From Serripes groenlandicus (Eukaryota; Mollusca; Bivalvia; Cardiida; Cardiidae), in NCBI GenBank assembly GCA_031761405.1, contig JASEVX010000001.1:42993587-43057586 (forward strand): 64,000 nucleotides of DNA, in the 5' to 3' direction. Of this stretch, positions 11,801 through 26,000 are shown in pieces. The notes under the pieces are model-generated. The model did no database searches. It saw nothing but the letters and a program-made list of their open reading frames with translations, and was not told where the DNA came from. Every line of letters starts with the position of its first letter. Position 1 is the stretch's first letter. Both the position numbers and the translations under genes were made by a program.

Positions 11801-14800
11801 TGTTGGGAAAATCTCCTTTCTCACTGTAATTTTTATTCTATATCAGAATTGTACTTCAAAAGTTTCTTCTCAAAACTGTCAATCCTCATTGATTAATTGG
11901 GGTTTTACACTGTTCAACATTTGTTCAGTTATATCAAGACACTCAACTTAACTTAGCAACTGGATTCTTTTCCATATAGCCTGCTAGCCCATTGGTGAAA
12001 GACCAATGACGCTTGGTGCATTGACTTTTATCAAACATTGGAAAGAATGTTGACCAAGCTGGGGTTCAAAATTATAATTTTTTTGCAGATTCAAAACAAC
12101 CCATGATTTGAAGCTACAAAAACAAATCTGAAGCAGACATCTTCGAAGTCATCTGGTAAGAAATATGGTAAGTCTATTAAATGTTTTATATAGAGTTGAA
12201 AATATTGTGGCAAAGGAGAAATTGCTGATTATGAGCAATTTCTCCTTTTGTCACAATGTTTTCAAACGTCATCTGTTGCAAAGGCGTCAAAAACCGCCTG
12301 TATTTTGGAAAGTTAAGGATTCACACTGGAGTTTTTGAACATGCTGCACACTTATCTAATTGATTCAACAGATATGGGTCTACCGACAGATCTTCAAACA
12401 CATAACAAAATCTTCAATGTAAATAGATTCAGATTCAATAAATTCTATTTTTATTGGCATTGACAAAAAATGTTTGATCACATACTGTGTTTTGCTCATC
12501 TTCTAACTCCTTTGCAGATATATAATGTACCTTTTTAATAGGCTTAACCCATTACTTCACGACAACGACGACATTTGACGCCTGTTGTTGCGGACAACTT
12601 TTGAAAACATGGCAATAAAAGGTGAAATTACTCAAAACAAGTAATTTCACCTTCAATTGCAGTATTTTCAGTTCTTTGTCAAACAATGACTTCCACTTTT
12701 GCAGATTTTTCAAATTGTTTATCTGTTGATTGTAAAGGAGACACCATTTGAAATATCATGTGAAGTAATGGGTAAACAACATAACTTAACCCTTTCCCAC
12801 TTGCAGACGCATTTTGATGCATCTGCAGCAGATGACTTTTGATAACACTGTAGAAAATGGAGAAATTGCTCATTATTATTCCATAATAATGCATTTCATT
12901 TTTATAAGAAAATCATAGTTTGATCCAGACATATTTAAGTCGTATGCTGCAGATTCGTTGATTGTGGTTAACCCTTTCCCTCATACGACAATTCTGCAGC
13001 AGATGACTTTGAACGTATTTTGTCAAAACATACAAAATCTCCATAATTGAATGGATAACATATGACTAAAAGTGGAAAACATTGTGGCAAAAGGAGAAAT
13101 TGCACGTTTTGTGCAATTTCTTCTTTTGTCGTTATGTTTTCAAAAAGCCATCTGCAGCAGAGGCGTCAGAAAGCGTCTATATGAGGGAAAGGGTTAAGTG
13201 TTGAGAAATTTAACAACGAATTCAAGTTATCAGTTTTATATTTTCAAGTTCAAAAATATACTGCAAATTACACCTTTTCTACATACAACAAATCTGCAGC
13301 GGATGACTTTGAAAATGTCTTCTCAAAAATATAAATTCTCTATAACTGTAGGTATAATTACTGAAAAAAGTTGAAAACATCATGGCAAAAGGAGAAATTG
13401 CTTGTTTTGAGCAAATTTCTTCTTTTGTCACTATGATTTCAAAAGTCGTCTGCTGCAGAGGTATCAGAAAGCGCCTATATAAGGGAAAAGGTTAAGGAGT
13501 ATCTGTATAAACATAAATAATCTGTGAGGGGTGAATGAAAAGCACAAACTTAATGGGCGAATCTAATAATCATCAATAGCTAGGTCTTACCAGTGTGGTT
13601 CTGTCAAACAGCTCTATTACATGCATGTTAAACTTAGTGATCTCCAAATCAATAAACTATCAAAGGATATATAATTAGTTTGACAAGAAAAAGATTGATC
13701 ATATTTATCCTGATAATTGTAACAATTATTAAGAAAACCAAATCATCAAAAACAATGTTCTGACAAAAAAAAGTAATTTTGATCTCAATTCATCAGTCGT
13801 TTTGACCTAAGACCTACACACTATGCAGATGCATTTTGACGCTAATTTTGTGGCAAAAGGAAAAGAGCTAATGACAAGCAATTTCTTCTTTTGCCGCAAT
13901 GTTTTAAACTCCATTCAATAAATATTCTTTAATTTATAGAGATTTTCCATACTTTAGTAGGGATAGCTTGAAAGTTTTCTGAAGAATTGTTCTATGTGGG
14001 GTTTACCCTTTGAATGCTGGAACAGACTTTGTCTGACCAGGCTCTATACTGTTAACCCTTTCCATCATATAGTCGCTTTCTGACGCCTCTGCAGCAGACA
14101 GCTTTTTGAAAACATAGTGACAAAAGAAGAAATTACTCAAAACGAGCAATTTCTCCTTTTGCCACAATGTTTTCCACTTTTAGTCATATGTTATTCATTC
14201 AATTATAGAGATTTTCCATTTTTTGACAAAATATGTTCAAAGTCGTCTGCTGCAGAATTGTCGTATGAGGGAAAGGGTTAACTGCACATCTCAACTATTT
14301 TATCTTGATATTCCTTAAATTGGCTATAGACTCTTCTAAATGCAAAGCACGACTATTTCATTTTAAAAAATACAGCCTTAAAAATACATTGTAGCTATGT
14401 AAAGGTGTAGAGGTGTTGACACTCTTCCAATGTTATCTTTTACAAAAATATACCTTTTTCTTATTTCATGAACTGTCCGTGACATGAACATAAATCTCAG
14501 AGCAAAAAACAGGATTATGACTGTAAAAAGCAACTGATACGCTACCACCGTCACCAGGTTTTTACCATCTTCCTTCAACCTTGAGCTTGAGTGCATTTGT
14601 TCATTTGTGTCATATCCCATACGTTTATAAAAGTCTAGCAGTTCTTTCATTCTAAAATAAGACAAATTTTTTCAACATGATCCTAGATCTATCTATCTTA
14701 TAGTCTGTGTGAATTGAACTGCCTCATGATGAATACTTAACAAGGTTAGTTTACATGTATATAGTGTTCACTGACTAATCAGTCATGTGTCTTTGCCAGT

Positions 14801-17800
14801 TTTATTTATGCTGAGAATACTAATTTTTCAAGCTTCACCATATACATTTTGGTTTCTGAGTAGAGATATTCACATCATCTTTTATTCAATAACCCTTTCC
14901 CACATACACCAAATGTGCAGCAAAACCTCTATAAATGAAGGTATAATTACTGTAAAAAGTTGAAAACATTGTGGCTAAAGGAGAAATTGCTCATTTTGCC
15001 TCAATGTTTTCAAAAGTCATCTGCTGCAGATGCATTAAATGGGCCCTATAGGTGGGAAAGAGATAATATAATATATATAACCCACTGCTACAAAATGTAT
15101 GCTTACTTTCAGATTCTTCAAATTTGAAAAGATCAAAAGAAATGAATTTACCAACAGTACAAGAGAACCCCTGATGAGAGCAACAAATGCTCTGGATGGC
15201 TCACCTATCTAAGACCACCAAAGAATAATCCCATCCACTTGTTATCAAATACTGAACCCTTCCCACATCTAACAAATCTGCAGTTGATGACTTTGAAAAC
15301 AAATGAAACCTTGTTTTTTTAATCGAGTTTTAGTAGTGGTGTGGCAAAGGGAGAAAATGCTCGTTTTGAGCAATTTTTTCACCACGTTTTCAAAAGTTGT
15401 CAGAAAGCGTCTGTATCCGAAAAAGGATAAAGCAATCTGTTAGACTGGGTCGCCCATGTTTTTTACCTATCGACATGGCTTGAAGAAATCTGATAGAGGG
15501 TCATCCAAGGAACATCTCTTATCCCTTTCCCTCATATAGACGCTTTCTGACGCCTCTGCAGCAGACGGCTTTTTGAAAACATAGTGACAAAAGAAGAAAT
15601 TGCACAAAACGTGCAATTTCTCCTTTTGCCACAATGTTTTCCACTTGTTGTCATAGGTTATCCATTCAATTATGGAAATTTTCTATTTTTTGACAAAATA
15701 CGTTCTAAGTCGTCTGCTTCAGAATTGCCGTATGAGGGAAAGGGTTAAACATTATTTCAAAATCAGTCCACAGCTTCTAAAGATATTTTTTAATTTTTCA
15801 CTATAGGCATAAAAAGCGAAAAGTCAAACCTCTATGAAGGCCATGAGCTTTTTTTAATGAATCAAAATAGCTGTAAGAAATCTAATAAAGGGTGACTCTA
15901 GATTGGTGAAATTATTTCTAAATCAAGAAATTGTTTTTGAAGAATTTTTTATCAGAGAATTGCATTATAAACCCTTTCAGATGACTATGCAACCAAAAGT
16001 TTGCATGGATTCAACACATTAGAAATATTTCAGTAAAGTATATTCAGAGGATGCTTGCTGTGAAATTTCATCACAATTGGGCAAATGGTTAAAGTGTTGA
16101 TGTATGATGGACAACAGATGACAAAGGGCATTCACAATAACTCACCTTGAGCACTTTATGCTGAGGTGATCTGAACAATTTACAATTAGCACAAATGTTT
16201 TGCAGAAATTTGAAAAAAAGATCATATAAGAGCAAATGTCATTTTATACTGATGCATTAATTTTAAGCCTTTCTCACTTATAGAAGCATTCTTACACCCA
16301 TGCAGCAGACAACTATTTAAACATTGTGACAATTCTGCAGCAGACGACTTTGAACATATTTTGTCAAAAAATAGAAAATCTCTATAATTAAATGGATAAC
16401 CTATGACTAAAAGTGGAAAACATTGTGGCGAAAGGAGAAATTACTCGTTTTGAGCAATATCTTATTTTGTCACTATGTTTTCAAAAAGCCGTCTTCTGTA
16501 GAGGCATCTTTAAGCGTCTATATGAGAGAAAGGGTTAAACTTTATTGTTTGTAGCAGTCAGGGTTAATACACAAGATATCAATGTAAAAATATCATTGGA
16601 CTTACATAAATAGACCAAATAAGTGTATAAGTATCACAAATAGTATGACCACTCCATGATATATTTCTGACCCATGTTTCCGCATGACCTTGAACAGTCG
16701 CCCACTATCCCTAGAATGCATCAAACTTCAAGATAAACTATGTTTATATGTCAACAAAACAACTCTACAATGTAAAAATATCATTGGACTTACACAAAGA
16801 GACCAAATAAAACAAGTAACTGTAGGATTGCAAGCAATACCATAATCCCCTACCGGTTTGCACGTTTTGACTTATTAAGCCCAAAAAGGGGCATAACTCA
16901 TTAAAAAATTAAAGAAATCCCATGAAACGCGAACTTGATCTGTGACACATGATTACAGAGGCATATACAAAATTTCAGCTCAATACCTCAAAGCATGTAG
17001 AAAAAAAATGCGGAAAACGAATATTCTAAGTCCAAAAAGGGGCATAACTCATTAAAAAATTGACGAAATCCCAGGAAACGCGAACTTGATCTGTGACACA
17101 TGATTACAAAGGCATATACAAAATTTCAGCTCAATACCTCAAAGCATGTAGAAAAAAAGTGCAGAAAACTGATTTGCCGGACTGACTGACTGACTGACAG
17201 ATGGACTGACTGACGGACTGACGGACGGAGTGCAAACCTAACGCCGGTAGGGGACTAATAAATTAAGTATTACAAATAGTATGACCACTCCATGATATAT
17301 GTCTGACCCCATGTTTCCGCATGACCTTGAACAGCTGCCCACTATCCCTAGAATGCATCAAACTTCAAGATAAACTTTGTTTATATGTCAACAAAACAAC
17401 TCTACAATGTAAAAATATCATTGGACTTACACAAAGAGACTAAATAAGTTTACAAGAGAAAGTTGATGCAACGCATCAATGTCGCCGGAAATCCATACTG
17501 CAGTTATGCATAACACTAACATTATAGTAGATGAATAAACAGTTATCAACTGAGGGGCATATTGGAACATCAGGGGTGGGGTCAAGTGAAAATGCATCAT
17601 AACTTGCATTGTTTTGGCAACGAAGTGAATGATAATTGAAGCCTTTCATTGTTTATGATCAATCTCCATTCTAAAGTAGGTTGACCATACACACAGCCAA
17701 CTAAGTAATCTTGCCAATTATTAGTCTTAGTATGTATACAGTGATTTCTTTAAGGAATAATTATAAGATTTGTGAATTCCACATACACCTTTCAAGATGT

Positions 17801-19963
17801 TTGTCAGAATATTTGAATTTTTTATTATTTATTAATAAAACCACAAAACAGACAATTTAGGATTTGCATGCAATAGCATGTCATTTTACCTTTCCCCTAT
17901 TAAAGTCAACATTGGACATCTTTGCAGCAATCTATTTTTAAAACAATGAGATGAGGGTTAAATCGCTGAAGACAAGAGTTTTCTCTTTTTATCAAAATGA
18001 TATTAGCTTGGCATCCTAATTATATCATACTTTAACAAATGTTGAAATGTTGTCCAATATTTATAAATTAGACCACCTTCGAAATATAATATCAGCTAAA
18101 CAGTTAAATCTCATTGAAATTGTTGTATAATTTAAACATTATTTCGAACATAAACTGAGCCCTACAACATGTTAATTTATTGTAATTCTTTCCTTCCTTT
18201 TTTATAATGAAAATAACAAACTACTCATGTTTTAAAATTATATTATCGGAAGCAATATGCCTTTAGGGAATTTAATGACACATTTAAAATTGTCAAGGAC
18301 GAAATAATGTTGTACGAAAGACCCGATTCGTGACCCTCATTCTTCTTCGCAGAGGTGTCGTTCTTGAAACTCTCTCAGTTTGTTCTTTTCTTCATTTGTT
18401 TCGAACCAAATAAACATTTTAAATCACCTATAATTTACTATTTGTCAGTGAGTGTAAAGAGCGGCTCTCTACAAAGGAGATTGATCTACGCAGATGGTAT
18501 TCGCAAGTCACGCGATCAACAGTTTTGGCTTAGAAACAGTTCATACTTTAGATATACATTGATAAACATTATAAAATGCATTCTTCAGAATGCAAGACAT
18601 CTCTTTGAACATGAAAATAACATTCAGTAAATTAAAATTGCTATTTTAAAAGAGAATTTGACGTGATTTTTATCTCGATATTGACACATAACAGTCTGCT
18701 GCAAGTCTCATAGGGACGGTTTTGTCTTCGTAAATAAAACCCAAAAAAAGAAATGTGAGTCAAAATAAAGAAACTGCAAATAATTGAAATATAGGAATAT
18801 TTCTTTCATATGTGTCATAACTTAGTGTTTTTAAACAAACGCAATTGTAATATGTTTAAGACATTTAAATTTGTTTTTTTCTAATAATAACTCCTCCTCC
18901 CATGTGACTTCCGAAAAGCTATTAAAACTGGAAGTCGCGGGCTTCTGCCCGGCGACTAATAAGTATCACAAATAGTATGACCACTCCATGATATATTTCT
19001 GACCCCATGTTTCTGCATGACCTTGCAAGTCACCCACTATCCCTAGAATGCATCAAACTACAAGATAAACTTTGTTTATATGTCAACACAACAACTCAAC
19101 AATGTAATATCAGCTATAAATAAGTATTTTCATCTAAAGATACATTTGCATTTCTTTCCTTTTCCCACCTGCAGACACATTTTGATGCAATAGCAGCAGA
19201 CGACTTTTGAAAACATTGTGGCCAATTTCTTTACGGAGATTTGTCAGGTTTTTGTCACTATGTTTTCAAAGTCATCTGCTGCCAATTTGTTCCCTGGGGT
19301 CATTTGCCAATGAAAGTAACGAAAACCATTTGAAAAGGACAAGTTAAGGTCACCCATATCAGGAATTCCCTATTACTTCTTACCCACATTTGAAACCACT
19401 TTGAGACGACTTTGAAATTATCAAGTCCAAAATACAGAAAATTTGTATATACATGTATGAAACTATGATTATTGAATAGATTTGAAATCATTGTGGCAAA
19501 TGCAGAAATTGCTCAAAAGTCATCTCTGCTACACAGGCGTCATATAGATATGTGGGAAAGGGTTAAACTTCAATCCATGAAATATATCCTTTAACCCTTT
19601 CCTACATACCAAAAATCTGCAACATACCACTGTGAAAACATCTTGCCAACTATGAATTCCAATAAAAACCATTGAATAAGAGTTTGTTGCATCTGGAGAA
19701 AATGCCCAGGATCAGTACTTTCTCCTTTGTCCCAAAGCTTTCTAAACATTTCTGCTGCTTGTGTATCGATGATATGCGCCTGCAGACGTAATAGGGTTAA
19801 ACTGAAACTCATACTAAAATGAGATCAAACGATTCCTTAAACCATTTCCCACATATAGCATGCTTACCAACCCTCCAGATTCAATCGTGAGTCTCACGAT
19901 TTGAAGGGCGTAACCCCACTCCCACGATCGTGAGGGAGAAACTCACGATTTTCGAAAATTCGA

Positions 19964-20008
<45 letters not shown>

Positions 20009-23000
20009 TTCTTTTTTTAAAATCAAATCATGAGGATAAATGTACTGAAAATTACTACAATCATTTTCTAACATCAACTTTTTAACATATTGTCACTGAT
20101 AAAAGGCCCTTTCTTTCAACAAGTTCAAAACAATGTGTGTAGCTCAACTAAATGATTAATACATGTATGTATATTTCTTCTCCATGTGTCTTTATTCCAT
20201 TGGTACCCGTGTTTTTCATTCAAAAGTATGTCTATAAATTAAAATGTTGTTAATATATATTAATTATTGAAAGTATTGTACATGTATCCCTGCATAGTTA
20301 TCTAAATTCCGTTCTATTGTGAACATTTCTACTGTTAAATTCATGGCGCTGAAAATCTCCCCCTTCAAACCCCAATCCCCCACTTTGAGATTATGAAACT
20401 CCCCCTTGAGGATGAGAAAAGGTTGGTAAGCATGATATAGATGCTTTTTGACGCCTCTGCTACAGATAACTTTTGAAAACACTGTGACAAAAAGAGAAAT
20501 TGCTACAATGTTTATAACTTCTTTGTAACTGTACCTTTATTTATAGAGATTTCCAATAATTTTACTAATAAATTTTCGTCTGCTGCAGATTTGTTGTATG
20601 TGGGAATAGGTTAATGTGTGATATCTGAAACAGTTACAGAGGTGTTGACAGCATGATAAGATATCCCTTCATATACATACACAGAATACACAGTTCGAAT
20701 TACAGGAAATGGTCGTCCAAGCAATACTGCCATTAACATAATCACTTGAGCTAAGAGGATAAATGCTATAAGACGAATCTGATAAACTAATTCAGGTGGA
20801 TATTTACGCCTCATGTGTCGGTGTGTTGATTTTCTGAAACCATATCGGATAAAATAAGAAGTAATTAACACACAAAAAAAATCATGATTACTCTGTTCTT
20901 AATCTCATTACAAGTATCAACCCCTTCCCACATAGACAACAAATCTGCAGCAGAAGTTTGAAAAACATCTTGGAAAAAACATAAAAAATCTCTGTAAATG
21001 AAAGCATAATAATTGAAAAGAGTTAGTACATTGTGCCAAAAGGAGATATTGCTCAGTTTGTCACAATATTGTCAAAATTCGTTTGCTGTAGAGACAGGCG
21101 TCAGTTTAAGGGAAAGAGTTGACATCTTCCCCTAAAAAGCAACTAAATTCTTTGGTATTCAAAAGCTAATAAAACCACAGCTGTTATACTGTACACTATA
21201 ACACTATAGGTCTACATTTTCAACTGAAATTAATTATCTAGAAAGCCTAGGTATATATCGTCGTATTCTAATTTATTTAATTTTTGTCTTAATTTTTTTA
21301 ACCTTTTTCCCATTTTGTATGTTTTATTATGTTGACATTGTAATTTTGAATTCCAAGGATAATAAGGTTATCTGAGTAGAGGTGTTGGTCAGCCATACTT
21401 TAGGGTTGACCTACCTTGTAACTTTGTGACTATTTCTACCATAAGATGTCATCAGTATTGAACACATGAACACAGTACCCAAATAAAAATACAGAAATCT
21501 AAAAAATTTCCTCTTTCCTGTTATCTTTGCATTATAAAGATCTTGTTCGAATTCTCTAAACTGTTTCAATCTTTCTTCAAACTGTTTTTCTCTGGCATTT
21601 CTCATAGCTTGTTCACTGAAACAATGGGGCAGTGCTGACATTGGCTAAAATCTAGTCATTATTTTACAGTCAATTAACACATGAAAATTATATGTTTATA
21701 TATCAAGACACATCTTTGACGAGTTTCTGAGGCTTAAAAACTCATATTTTTGATGAAACCCTTTTCCACATACAGATTTCGATGCATTTACAGCAGACCT
21801 GTGAAGAAATTGCAAATAATGAGATTTTTCTCTGTTTGCCACAATGCATTAACCTCAATCTAATAGATATACTTTAATTCATAGATATGTTTATGCTTGA
21901 TGTTTTCAAAAGTGTCAGCTGCAGATTTTCTGCATGAGGGAGATGGATAAAAAAGTAAGGAAGAGAACAAATCTGTAGTGGCTCCAAACTTAAATCTTGG
22001 AAATTATTATTATTAAGTTTTACTGTCTGTAAAGATAAATGTATATATTATAAATAATGTTTTTTTTTTGTTTTTTTAAATAATAATTATCATCATTCAT
22101 TTTATTTGTTTCGTACTTCAACACCGCAACTTGAATCAGGGAAGGTGCATGATACACAACGAAAAAGTTGCAACTCTGTGTGCTTGTCAGACCAAAGAAT
22201 GCACAACATTAATCTTGATTAATGTGGTAGGGTTCTGCACGACTTCAATTTAACATACTTTTACCTTAACAAACTATTTGTGTTATGACTAATTACTTTC
22301 CAGGCAACCTATTCAGTTGCAACAAAAGTTCAAGAAATACCAAGCCAAGGGACATGGAAATGCTAGTTCAGATTACAATAGGAAGTGCAATAACATTTTA
22401 ACAAGAATTTTTTTCATTAACCTTTATGCTGTTTACTGTAAATAACGAAGCTATTAGTTTGACTTTTTTCAGAAACAGTGTAGTACCAGATCATTAATTT
22501 ACAACAGAGAAAACTTTGTCAGGGGTCACAAGTTCAAATCCAACCATATGATACATTATTTATGAACATTAACATATGTTTTGTATCGCTAGCTTAATTT
22601 TCTCCAATAATAAGGTATATAATATTATGAGCCGTTCCGTGAGAAAACCAACATTGTGGACTCTGCGTTAAGTATCGACTCGGATCAGCCTAACCCTAAC
22701 AAACACTTTTCTGTTCCTGTGGATTTCAGAAATCATTACTCAATACCTCTATTCCCCTTATACGGAATTTGTCGGCCCGGATTAGCCTGCGCAAACTGAT
22801 CTTGGTCAATACATTACGCAGAGACCATAATGTTGGTTTTCTAACGGAATGGCTCATATGTCAGTTAGTATGGGAATTTATAAGTAGCCAGTGGCCCAGC
22901 AATTTGTAAGGAATGTTGTGATGGGTAGAACTAGAGGAATCCGTGCAAATAAATCTTGTCACACAGTAATATCACTGAAAACCTGTTGAAAACTGATTGT

Positions 23001-26000
23001 ATTTTTTTGTTAGAGCGTTTTGCTTCTATCTTTCTTTTCCTAAACTTTGATAACTTGTGACGCCTCCCTCTGCGGTAGACTGCTTTTAAAACTATCTGGT
23101 TAAGTTAGATGATAACGCTGGGAACTTTCTTCATTATCTACATACACCTTCTTACCTGCAGCTTCATTTTCATAAGATAACATTTAAACTTGTCCTCGTT
23201 TTTTTATTTCTGCAGACTGTCAGATATAGTGTAATGTGAACCCTTAACAATTATATACAATAACCCTGTAGAAGACACATTTGAAAACATCAAGTCATAA
23301 CTATTAAAAAATCTCCATAAATGATGATGAAATTATTGAGCTAAATTGAAAACATTGACATTGTCGCCAAAAATAATTATTGTTCTTATTGAGCAATTTA
23401 ACCATTTGCGACAATGGTTTTAGTAGTCATCTTCTGTAGATGCATCAACATTTGCCTGCATGTGGCAAAGGGCTTAATTTGAGCCAATGCAAGTTTTAAA
23501 AACAAATAATTTTTCTTTCTTCTACAATGTTTCTGAAAATTGTTTCCTACATTAAAACACAAAATGTAGTATATTTTTGTCTTTATTAAGAATTTGTTAA
23601 TATAGCACATCTGGAATTGTTACTTCTTCATGAATCAACCAAAGTAATATTGTTCACTGGTGCAAACTGGCTGTGTGATATAACCGAATGCTCCCGTAAA
23701 TCAATTTACAATGAACCGTTGATACGAAGATTTTTTACAGTTCTTATCAAAAGGATTTTCATACAGAAAAAAAAACACCTACCGTTTTCTTTCAGACTCG
23801 GAATATGGATTATATTGTTGATTATTACTCCACTTGTTAAAGCCCTGATCCCTCTGATATCCTGGGGGAGGATACCCAGGCTGCCCTGACCCTGGAGGAG
23901 GATATCCAGGCCGCCCTGATCCAGGGGGTCTGTAGTGGCCATGATAAGTATTAGAACTAGAAGCAGATTCATATGCTATTTTATTGTCATATTCCTTTCT
24001 GGATAAAGTTTTATTTAAAACACTATAAGCTTCATTTAGCTCCGTAAATCTCGTCTTTGAAGTTGATCCAGCAGTGTCTGGATGATACTGTAAAATAAAT
24101 AGAAGCTGCGTCTAGTAATTTGGGGTCTTACTGGCACTCCCATCTGGTATCAGGTAACGTTATATAGTTGGGCTTTTTTTTTTATCAGAAGGTGCATTTG
24201 TATAGAAACTTAATGGTTGACAATTAAGACTAGTGAGACTGTACTCTGTAGTAAATATTTTTTGAAAACAAATTGGCCAAGGAAACATTTCTCTATATGA
24301 GGATTTTTTCCTTTGGCACATTATTTTGAAAAGTGATCTGCTACAGATGCATTTGCAAGTTGTAAATAGCAAAGGATGTTTTCACATATAGTTTTAGTGT
24401 AAATGTGACTTCATCCTGTTTCTTAACCATTTATCTGATATAATATATTATTAACCCTTTCCCACATACTACAAATCTGTATCAGACGACATAAAAGACA
24501 GATTTTCAAAAATGTGAAAAATCTCCATAAATGGCAGTTCAAGATGTGTTGAAAACATTGTAGCAAATGGTGTAATTGCTCATCATGAGCAATTTTCACC
24601 TTTGCCACAGTGTTTTCAAAAGTCTTCTGCTGAAGAGGCATCTGAAAGCATCTATATGTGGAGAAGGGATAATACCTGAGGAAACAATAGTGTTTAATAA
24701 CCAATGTGCAACGGACAGGTATAAACTAGAACTATCACTGAAGATGATAAATACCCCCAAAACAGCACCTTGACCTACACCATAACTTAACAAGAAAAAG
24801 AAACAAAGGGCAACAACTCTGTATTTAGATAAAATAGAGTTATGGTTCCTGTACACCGCACTTCCTCTCAATGTGTTGTATCATCCTATGAAGTTTTATT
24901 AAATTCCAACAATTTGTTTTAAAGTTATGCTCTGGACAAGACTCTACGAATAAGAAAAAGTAACAAAGGGCAATAACTCTGTAATTATGTAAATTAGAGT
25001 TATGGTTCTTGTACACTGCACTTCCTCTGATTATGCTCTACCATTATATGTAGTTTTATTAGATTCCATCTATTAGTTATTAAGTAATTCTACGGACAAG
25101 AAAAAGTAACAAAGGGCAATAACTCTGTATTTAGATAAAATAGAGTTATGGTTCCTGTACACCACACTTCCTCTCAATGTGTTGTATCATCCTATGACGT
25201 TTTATTAAATTCCAACAATTTGTTTTAAAGTTATGCTCTGGACAATACTACGAATAAGAAAGAGTAACAAAGGGCAATAACTCTGTAATTATGTAAATTA
25301 GAGTTATGGCTCTTGTACACTGCACTTCCTCTGATTATGCTTTACCATTGTATGCAGTTTTATTAGATTCCATCTGTTAGTTATTAAGTAATTCTCCGGA
25401 CAAGAAAAAGTAACAAAGGGCAATAACTCTGTATTTAGATTAAATAGAGTTATGGTTCCTGTACACCACACTTCCTCTCAATGTGTTGTATCATCCTATG
25501 AAGTTTTATTAAATTCCAACAATTTGTTTTAAAGTTATGCTCTGGACAAGACTCTACGAATAAAAAAAAGTAACAAAGGGCAATAACTCTGTAATTATGT
25601 AAATTAGAGTTATGGTTCTTGTACACTGCACTTCCTCTCATTATGCTCTACCATTGTATGCAGTTTTATTAGATTCCATCTGTTAGTTATTAAGTAATTC
25701 TCCGGACAAGAAAAAGTAACAAAGGGCAATAACTCTGTATTTAGATTAAATAGAGTTATGGTTCCTGTACACTGCACTTCCTCTCAATGTGTTGTATCAT
25801 CCTATGAAGTTTTATTAAATTCCAACAATTTGTTTTAAAGTTATGCTCCGGACAAGACTCTACGAATAAGAAAAAGTAACAAAGGGCAATAACTCTGTAA
25901 TTATGTAAATTAGAGTTATGGTTCTTGTACACTGCACTTCCTCTCATTATGCTCTACCATTGTATGCAGTTTTATTAGATTCCATCTGTTAGTTATTAAG

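Noticed and set aside
17427..17609. Minus-strand frame with a hydrophobic run as a sixth anchor exon
   Set aside because: The acceptor after CCCCTCAG leads to TGA in the required phase, and the region is a junction between dead exon copy 3 and an insertion.
18340..18430. Minus-strand charged peptide (ETNEEKNKLREFQERHLC) as a coding exon
   Set aside because: It is short, has no convincing acceptor and lies inside the 1.5-kb insertion. It could not be tied to the J-protein frames.
25450..25947. Repeated minus frames beginning MRGSAVYKNHNS
   Set aside because: The two frames are copies of the same tandem unit of the pearl-like element, not protein genes.
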